A program made the translations under genes and the position numbers. From contig JACAAK010000008.1 in assembly GCA_025093985.1 (NCBI GenBank), positions 2,046,001 to 2,110,000 on the forward strand: a stretch of DNA of 64,000 bases. The letters run 5' to 3'. This DNA is from Calvatia gigantea. Its lineage: Eukaryota > Basidiomycota > Agaricomycetes > Agaricales > Lycoperdaceae. The stretch's first letter is position 1. Each line of letters opens with the position of its first letter. Positions 56,036 to 64,000 of this stretch are shown here, piece after piece. The notes under the pieces are model-generated. The model was not told the origin of the DNA. It saw only the letters and a program-made list of their open reading frames with translations, and did not search any database.

Positions 56036-58595
56036 ATGTACACTCATCTTGCTGAGATCCCGGTACCTGTCTCTGCAACATTCGTCAGTCGCGATGGTAC
56101 GTATCCTACATGACTAATACCCTACATGGGTAGAAAAAAGAAATGAGGCTTACCATTGTCCGACAGTTGTCCAAGTTGCATATTCAGCTAGGAACCACGT
56201 TTCTAACATCAAAAAGACCTTAACCAAGATTATACCCCTTACTGCGGACTCGCCAAAAAACTTCCCTCCCCAGGAGCTCGGAGAGGTTTTGGCATATACT
56301 GTCTCACCTTCCTTCAAACTTTGTGCAAACCTCCGTGAAACCAAACAAGGTCCCTCGACCAAGCGCTTCGTGGAAATTTGGACAGGAAATAGAATGGATA
56401 TCTCTTTTGAAGTCACTGATCATCATCAAGCCTTTTACCTTGATGGTAAGGCACATTTCCTTCTGCTATTGATCCCTTTTGATTTTTACCTCCGTTTCAA
56501 GAATATTTGTCTACTTTGACTTTCTCCCCCTCTGAGACGGCCCTGCTATACACCGCTGAGGCGAATGCACCTAGAAAACACATCCGATGATCCTTATGCA
56601 AAGTATAGATACAAGCCTACCTTGGGTGAAGGCTTTAACGGAAAGAAACGACCCCACTTTTTCCTCCTTCGCTGGAATTCTCCGACCAAGCCTGATCCTT
56701 CGAATCTGATGCCCAAGCTTTATGAAATACATCCTGAAAACGACAACATTCTCTTCGGTCAAGGCATATACTCCTCCTCACCGGAAGAGGACACTCTATA
56801 TGCAACGGGTTACGAGTATACTCCTAATGCAAGGCTCTTGGGGATAAAAGGGTGCTTTAATCGTCCATTTGGAGTCTGGCAGTTATACTTCCAGACCCAA
56901 CCCAATGATGCTAACGAAGATTATGACGGGAAGAAACATGATCTCATTATTCATTCAGCTCGCAAGGTCAGCGATACGAACGCTGGCCGCTCTCCACGGA
57001 TATTACAGGAAGGCTCAAAGAGTATCCTTTACTGGTTATCCTCCAGCGCCGGCGGCCCCCATATATCAACTACGTCTATCCAATCCCTAGATATCACCAC
57101 CCCGGATGCAATCCCCCCTGAGGTCCCTTTTAGCACCCGTACCGTCCTTCCTATACCCCAAGCTACAGGAACGGGGTTTCCTGGTTTCTACCCTCCTTTT
57201 AACTTACTTACCTGCGCTTTCCTGCAACCCGAAGGCGGCTCCGTGGAACTTGTTGCGCAATCTCAGTGGGGTTCTCGCACGACTATCCTTGCTATTAGTT
57301 GTTCCACAGGCTTTGTCAAGGACCTAACACCCCCTGATCCAGGTCAGTTGAATCGAGGACGATGACGTTGTATATCGGTCCTGATGTGTAGACAGAACTT
57401 TTCAGCTGGGCAGTTTTGGCGACTGATGGCAAAAATCGCATCATATGTTGGAGGAGTTCCCCAGCCGTACCGTATCAGATCCTTTTGGGGTTCATCTCAG
57501 GCGGTAATACACAGTGGTCTATACTAGATCAGCCTGATCTTGCACCTCACGGCAAGTCCACTCAGCACCGACACTGAATAGGGAAATCTAATCATACTTT
57601 CAGTATCTTCCGCCTTTGCAAACGATCCGTACCTCTATCCACCCTATTCCTGACCGCCGTCCCGTTGAAACTATAGTTATCAGGTCCGTCCCACCTGACG
57701 GAACACAGGTAAAACCTGGACCACTCGTAAGTGTTCCTCATGGTGGGCCCCATGCTAGGCACCACCACTGCTTTTTCGGCCTCCACAACGGCACTGGTGT
57801 TGGAAGGATGTGAGTAGTGTTGTCTCATTTCAATGCTCTTTCTAATTGGTGTTGTAGACACTCTTTCTCTACCTAATTATACTGGCACGCCCGGTTATGG
57901 ACAGAGTGAGATATATCGATTGTTAGGCCAATGCGGGATCCTTGACGTCGAAGACGTCCACGCTTCTACACTTTACGTGGTTAAAGATTTACAACTTGCA
58001 CGACTTCACGAAGGTGAAATTTTCGTCATGGGGGGAAGTCACGGCGGTTTCATTGCATCGCACCTCATCAGCCGCTACCCAGATATTTACAGCGCCGCGA
58101 TCCTTCGTAATCCTGTGATCACCTGTGGTGAGGTGGCTGGAACTGATATTCCAGACTGGTATTTTCGCGGAATTCGGATTCCAGGATGATTTCCCTATAC
58201 AATCCTCTCCACCTTTCAGTGACCTCTCCGCGGTGTCAAAACATCCAACAACACCCGATTTCGATGCCACCCCACACGTCACACCAAGCATTTTCGAAGG
58301 GCTTTACGGGGCTTCTCCATCAACTGCCCTCGTCAACTACCTCAAGAACCGATCCCAAAAGCTTGACCAACGCAAACGTGTTCCACCGGTATTACTTCTA
58401 ATTGGAGCATCAGATCAACGTGTGTCACCCACTCAGGGAATTGGATTGTATCATTTACTGAAGGGTGCGGGTGAGGAAGTTGAGATATTGATCTTTGATG
58501 GTGAAGGTCATCCCCTTGATGGCGTCGAGGCGTCGAAAGTCGGATGGGAGGCAGGGCGTGACTGGCTGAAGAGATTCGGCAACAAAGAATTATGA
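56036..58595 (+). CDS. Acylaminoacyl-peptidase (S9C prolyl-oligopeptidase family), several +1 shifts
   Basis: A serine peptidase that removes N-acylated residues from peptides. Exons: 56036-56096, 56167-56445, 56502-57342, 57396 to about 57545 (3' border unclear), 57604-57809 and 57858-58595. The N-terminal propeller reads PVSATFVSRD, VQVAYSAR, GKKRPHFFLLRWN and LFSWAVLATDGKNRIICW. The catalytic part reads IPDRRPVETIVI, SVPHGGPHA (oxyanion), NYTGTPGYGQS, MGGSHGGF (nucleophile Ser), LLIGASDQRV (Asp) and GEGHPLDG (His). The frame needs one base skipped at 56573 (CCT A GAA), 57757 (GCT A GGC) and within the TTTT of 58162-58165 (DWYF/AEFG). All flanking sequence is well conserved in type. It is therefore either a recent pseudogene, an assembly with inserted bases, or a gene with unusual decoding. 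Confidence 0.8.
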
Positions 58596-59120
58596 TAACC
58601 GCGGCAGCTTGTAGTATATTTTCCATGACCCTTGTTGACAAGCTAATGTCGACGCAGAATTTATAAATGGATGGCATTTCACCGGTGGCAACGGCAGCTG
58701 CTGCGATTTGATTTACATAACGGCGGTGCTGTTAATGATTTGCTTGGCTGCGTTCAGCGGGCATAAGCGCAGCCCAGGACGTTAGCACGTTTTAAAGGCG
58801 GAAAATCATTCGAAGCTTCAGCGCTGCTTCACACAAGCGAAATTACAAATGATCATGGCGTCATCAATGCACCATGCCGGTGATCTCATCAAGGGCTGCG
58901 CCCTCTTGACCATATTAGCCCTGGCCTCCTTGACCAGGTTGGCATGTGAATCGGAAACCGAAGTTCCAAATTCCCCCTCACCCAAACAGGATCTTCATTT
59001 CCCATCCCTATTATTAACGCGAGCAACCTCCTTGAACGGCCGAGTCTGTGTTTTATCCTTTCCCTCTCGCAGGATACCCACCACACACTCGTCTCGATTT
59101 GCGCCTTAGGATCTCGCACG

Positions 59121-60502
59121 ATGTCGGAGAGTTCGCCACTGTTGCCCAGAGCGACCCAGTACGGTCATCCTTCGGTGATCGACAAAATCAAGATGTTTTT
59201 TTCGCTCGTTACTTCCTTGCGTTAGTTCTCTTTGGATGACCCATCTTCAACGAACGCTGATGACCAGTTTTGACCATTGGTTCTTACGACTACACAGCTG
59301 TCCTCATAGTATGGACTTACCTCTTCAAGTCAAGCAAGACGAAGAGCAAGAAGCGCCTTATTTTTGATCGTGTATTGCGCCGTATTGTCACCACTCTCAA
59401 CGTCAGGCAACTCCAACATTTCTTTGGCACGACAAGAGCGCAATACATTGCATGGTGCAAGAAGAAGAATATGGAGCCAATTATCGAGGAGATTGAGGGA
59501 GCAAAGCTACTCTGGTTTGGCAAGCGGGGATTGGACAAAGTGATCGTATACTTGCCTGGTGTGTATATCTTAGTTGAGATTTTGTCACCACCAAAGACAC
59601 TAATGATCACTGAATATTCTCGGGTTTTGTTGATGTTCCAATACGGAACCACTCCGAACGTGGACATCGTTATGGGAATTAGGAGGTGGATTCTTACTCC
59701 CTCCCGGTTATCCCAACTTCGAGTTCCTCAGCCACATTCGGACTGTCCTCGGAGAACGGGAGATCGATGTTTCCATCGTAATGGTAGAATACAGTGAGCC
59801 CCACTCATCTTTACTCCACTTGCCACCCGAGAATTCACCATCGCAAAATTCCACTCCTCATTAGCACTTGTACCAGAAGCTATTTTCCCCACGCCGCTCA
59901 AGGAAAGCGTTACGGCCGTCAACCACCTTATGAACCTCGGAGTCGACCCACAAAACATGCAATTTATTGGCGATTCGGCAGGTGGAAACTTGGTTCTTCA
60001 AGTTCTCGGGCACCTATTGCATCCCCTTGAGGCTGAGAACGTACCGGCACTTTCGCTCCCCGCACCTTTCAAGGGCATATATTTGATATCACCCTGGGTT
60101 GACCTCACCGACATCTTAAAGACTCTTAGCAGTGGTGACCGCAGCGACTACGTCGACGCTAACACGATCAAGTACTGGGGTTCGCAAGTTCTGGGACCGG
60201 TTTCTGCGAAACACCGTGATTACGTCGAGGCAAACAGCGCAGCAGAGGATTGGTGGAAGGGCGTTGATGCATTCGTCGATCGTGTGCTAATCAGCGCTGG
60301 TCAGGGAGAATGCTTGAAGAACGAAATTATCCGCTTCCAGTCTACCTTTGACAATTTCCATTCGCACGCCAAACTCGTCATTGGGCCTGAAGGTGTGCAT
60401 AACGAACCCTTAAACGATTTCGCTGTCGGCAAGAAGAACGGGGATTTAACTAACACGGTTCTCGAGTGGTTGACAGTGGGTTTCCAAGAACCTACGTCAT
60501 GA
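59121..60502 (+). CDS. alpha/beta hydrolase (hormone-sensitive-lipase-like fold)
   Basis: Four exons, 59121-59220, 59268-59558, 59683-59793 and 59865-60502, all in phase and without any frame problem. The N-terminus MSESSPLLPRATQYGHPSVI is followed by an uncharged segment FFSLVTSLLLTIGSYDY that may associate with membrane. Then come LLWFGKRGLDKVIVYLPG and the oxyanion GGGF, the nucleophile elbow GDSAGG, YLISPWVDL, an acidic ISAGQGEC region and the His motif GPEGVHNEP. Such proteins are common in mushroom genomes as predicted esterases; the substrate is not known. It lies about 525 bp downstream of the acylaminoacyl-peptidase on the same strand. Start chosen at the ATG whose reading joins the family-typical QYGHPSVIDK. 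Confidence 0.85.
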
Positions 60503-63125
60503 GCCCGATAGCTCCGGTGCTGATACGAAGTGTTCCCACCCTCCCTCCCCCCCGTTCTGCTACACCAAACAGCGAACGGGACAATCTTGTTTTAAACGTG
60601 TTTATGTCTTTTCCTTCCTCCTATGTATGTTATGGACTCAAATGTTGAAGCGTTCTTCGCAATCAGAGATTGCCCTCGGTGCGATAGTCTTAATCGGTCA
60701 CACAAGGGGTGGGTTTAACCCTTATAGGGAGGATACAAGTTGTAATGGGCTTGAGGCTCATGAATACCTGAGCATAAGGCACCTACTCGTAGAAGGCAAC
60801 GAGGACTCACAGACACAAGTGCCGCCTGAAGCTGTCACAGAATTTGTCACGCAGTTCCCAACTGATGTTCGAGAACTGCTTAGCTAGGGATCAGCGAAAC
60901 TCAACGTCAGACGACAAAAGAAAGCTACTCCACGTGTCACACATACTTCTTTCATATGATAGAAGCTCATGGGATATCCTTTGAGCTAATTTCAGAAATC
61001 AAGTTGAAGTTGATTTCAGAGTCCCTGGTCATTGGGAAAAATACACCGCAAAGTCTTTACAAATCACCCCATCTCATTCGATCGTCAAGTGTAGACGAAA
61101 GCTGTGGGACGCGACAAAAGCCTGAGGAGTTTTGGATATCAGTATTCTCTCGCGAAAAGGCGCGCTGAGCGTCATTTCAATATCCAGTGTCCGAAAAACG
61201 GGCCCATCAACCATCAACGCACTCACGGCCGATACATATAACCTGTCTTGTAGCCGACCGAATATGAGGGGAAAAGGCAGCCCTACCCACCACTCGTGTC
61301 ATCGAGGATACAAGGGAGCACATAGTGCCCCAGCTTTGCTCCTGGTGGAGGCTGGCTTCTCGCAGAGCGAACCACAGGTCATATCGGCGGCTTTTATGAT
61401 TACGATCTCAACTCGATAGGATCCGTTTCACAACCGCTTTCGCAGCCCGCGTCCGACAGCAGTGGCAGTGAGTCGGTTTCGCAGTATCAATCGACTCCAT
61501 AGCACCAAATCTCGACTTTTTAATCTTAATGGTCAGCCCCCCACCCCCCACTCAATGCAGCCCGGGGTCATGCTGCTCACTGCGACTGGTTTAAAGGGTG
61601 TATGTTGTATCACAACGGAACCACCTCCCAGCTTGACTACGGATGGGATGGTGGCACTGGTGGAAATTTAGTTAGCCATTTACGTGGCGGTTGTTCAACG
61701 TTCAACCATTCCCCACGAGTAGCCCGATGGAGAGCCCAACCTCTGACCAGCCAGACTGAATCAAAATCTCCACTGGCATGCGGTCGATTTCTTACTTCGC
61801 TAGCTCACCAAGTGTCCCGTACCAGCGGCAGTGTATTCTTTAATTGATTTGTTATACAGGTGACAGTTCGATTCAGGGGCAGGTAACAACTTCCTTGCCG
61901 CATAGACCGTACTACTGAGAAAATCGTGTAAGCGATGTGACACACGTAGGTATGATTGGTAAGGAAGAGAGTCGCGTACTGGATTGAGCAAGATACACTT
62001 AAAACCAGTTGAGCAAATATTGGGCCTGGAGGCGAACAGTGAGAGGAAGTGACGGCAGGGTAATGAGGGGAGTTTAGGACGTACGTGGTATTCTCATTGG
62101 GTTGTGGTGGTGCACGGTGCTGACGCAGTGGAAATAGGAGTCACCTAGGGGAGCGCTTGTGTGGTCGACTATGCATAATCGTGTAAGTGATTGGGTTGCA
62201 ATCGATGACAAAACTTAAATGACGATCATTAGCACACGACGGATCGTAAGTGAGTGTGCATCAGGATAGCAGTCGAAGGTAGCGGGAGGTGCACTCATGG
62301 ACTCACCCTATTGGAACCCGTTTTATAGGATGTTGCTTCCATCTTAGACTTCCAGGATGTCCAAGGTGGTCCCGCTTTTGACAGTCAGTTTCCGAAGTTC
62401 AACATGATTGGCGAAGTCGTAAAATTTCGGTTTGGCTGTAAATTTAGGATGGTTGCGTGCTTAGACACCAACATCCGTCCATGTTTCAAGGAGGTCCCTG
62501 GGTAGTGTGTGCATTGGTCGTCAGCCACTGGTAAAACCTGAAATACGAAGTCTGGAAACAAAAGTAGTAGGGAACCAGGCACGAACCTTTCAACCTGGAC
62601 AATCGAATATACTGGTGTATGGTAAGTGTGATGTATATTATTGCAACATGTATTTGGGAACGAATCTTGATATGAAAGTGTGGGTACGGTGAGGAGAAGA
62701 GGCCCCAAGTCCATGGCTGATAGCATGTCTCGGGCGCGAAAGAGCTGTTTGCTGCGAAGAAAAACGTCCCTGTGCGCCTCCCAATAGTAGCCTGGTTATA
62801 AACCTCGCTCAGTTTGACGAGTTTCACTTTTCACTTTATTTTTGAGAGCCATGGTTGATAGCGGGGCTTCCAAGTTAGCAGTCTTTGAGTTCTCCCCGTG
62901 GCCCAACAGCGCAGGCTCTATGACATTCTCGGTGTATATGTATGTTCATGACTGAGATCCTCGAATAAGATGCACACAATGATGTCTCACGTGCCTGGTT
63001 CTTTTGGCGACTGGTGGAGTACCCCCAATCAAGGGCGAATTTTCTGTTTCTGATAACCCACTGTTCATTCTGTCGCCCCTGAGGGTTATTCCCCTACTAT
63101 CCCTAATTCGCAATCCGCTTATAAG
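60503..63125. other. intergenic stretch, no gene identified
   Basis: Plus-strand frames at 60627-60887 and 61132-61419 and minus-strand frames at 62385-62827 are open but without recognisable motifs or consistent splice structure. I see no RNA gene or repeat. Confidence 0.35.
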
Positions 63126-64000
63126 ATGAGCAAGAAAGTTACGATCGTCGGTGGACACGGTAATGTACATCAAAATTTACCACTTACCCAGCCACCACAA
63201 CACACGGACTGACCTCATCCTCTCGTCACCTACCAGGTCGCCCTTCGCCTCGCACGCCTTCTCTCCCCTGTACACACCGTGACCTCTATAATCCGAAACC
63301 CGGAGCATGTAGAAGACATTAAATCAGCTGGAGCGACACCTCTTCTGCTCTCCCTTGAAGAATCACCAGTATCTGATTTCGTCACTGCATTTGAAGGTCA
63401 AGACGTCGTGTATTTTTCCGCCGGTGCTGGTGGGAAGGGTGGCGAAGAGCGAACGAAGAAGGTTGATTACGAAGGGGCGGTCAAAGTTTTTGACGCACTC
63501 GAACGCGTGGGGGGACAAGCAAAGCCCCGGTTAGTTTTGGTGTCGGCTGTGGATATTAGGGATCCAGATAAAGTCCCTGAACATTATGTGAGGTTCAGTC
63601 ACATTATAAACCAGGAAGCACTTCTTACCAAGTATAACCGGTTCAGAATGAGGATGACATCGCGAATGGCCAATAGGGTTCGCGGTGCTATACCTGCATA
63701 CATGAATTGGAAGTATGAGACAGATAAGGACCTCGTCAGGAGGACGGCATTCAAGTGGACCATCCTCAGACCTGGAGGCTTAAGCAACGAGCCTGGCACA
63801 GGCAAAGCATCCATTGGGAGGACACATCTCAAGCCTACAATTTCGGTAAGTTTTGCCATCACAATGATTGTTGTATATACCTCATAATATTGTCTAACGT
63901 CCGTAGAGAGATGATGTCGCGAAGGTCCTCTTCCTTTTGGTCGAGCGCGAAGACGCCGCGGGTTTGGGTATTGATATAGGTTGGGGGGGATACTCCGATT
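63126..64000 (+). CDS. NAD(P)-binding SDR/NmrA-like protein, 3' end beyond window
   Basis: Paralogue of the gene at 2-720. ATG 63126 starts MSKKVTIVGGHGN, the dinucleotide-binding GGHGN loop, split by a 72-nt intron (63165-63236) before VALRLARLL. Exon 2 (63237-63587) has DVVYFSAGAGGKGG, DYEGAVKVFDALE and PRLVLVSAVDIRD. After an intron from 63588 to 63646 the next exon begins NEDDIA but must skip one A (63665) to continue MANRVRGAIPAYMNWKYETD. Without that, TAG follows at 63674. The exon ends LKPTIS, then intron 63846-63906, then RDDVAKVLFLLVEREDAAG to the window edge. Intron positions match the left copy. Oxidoreductase-like; substrate unknown. Confidence 0.8.

Noticed and set aside
58849..59109. 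86-codon secreted-protein-like frame with hydrophobic start
   Set aside because: It overlaps the upstream region of the hydrolase in another frame and has no support beyond a hydrophobic stretch.
50719..60502. Secondary-metabolite gene cluster around the adenylate-forming enzyme
   Set aside because: Neighbours are TDP1, an acylaminoacyl-peptidase and a general hydrolase; no transporter, P450 or synthase was seen.

Overview
The window looks like nuclear DNA of a basidiomycete fungus, most likely an agaricomycete. Genes are split by many 49-72 nt GT-AG introns with CTNAY-like branch sites. The recognisable families are typical of that group: DUF6534 membrane proteins, F-box proteins, NACHT ATPases, a VelB-type velvet regulator, a Copia LTR retrotransposon, importin-13, TDP1, acylaminoacyl-peptidase and an alpha/beta hydrolase. 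All identifications come from reading the sequence; no search was run.

Layout. 1-720 is the 3' part of an NAD(P)-binding short-chain dehydrogenase-like gene, and a paralogue begins at 63126 and runs off the right edge. 1045-22680 is a duplication-rich accessory zone. It holds three DUF6534 genes (1045-2964 minus, 16424-18397 minus, 20540-22680 plus), a MITE-like element (4673-4820), a relic of the velB 3' end (about 5470-5680), a NACHT pseudogene (6162-7692), velB itself (8458-12766 minus) and a duplicated last DUF6534 exon (15590-15910). 23560-29540 is an F-box/NACHT cluster: one F-box gene with two further fragments around a NACHT gene (26170-28886).

30537-34929 is a 21-exon importin-13-like gene. 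37243-47786 is a tandem Copia array, LTR-internal-LTR-internal-LTR, bounded by one CTCAT target-site duplication. The two internal regions encode proteins identical over about 1476 residues; the second is broken by a partial LTR. 50719-60502 is a compact block of ordinary genes: an adenylate-forming enzyme, TDP1 (minus), a divergent acylaminoacyl-peptidase sharing a 192-bp intergenic region with TDP1, and an alpha/beta hydrolase. The remaining stretches (about 2965-4672, 12767-15589, 18398-20539, 34930-37242, 47787-50718, 60503-63125) contain nothing I could identify with confidence.

Two observations deserve most attention. First, several otherwise well-conserved genes (velB, NACHT, importin-13, acylaminoacyl-peptidase, F-box, right-hand SDR) each need one or more single-base skips to stay in frame, often an extra A just before a G. 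TDP1, the alpha/beta hydrolase and about 9 kb of Copia coding sequence need none. Second, the Copia array has a single-TSD tandem structure, an HVDN instead of YVDD reverse-transcriptase active site, and a non-canonical LTR fragment that removes the last RNase H aspartate of copy 2.
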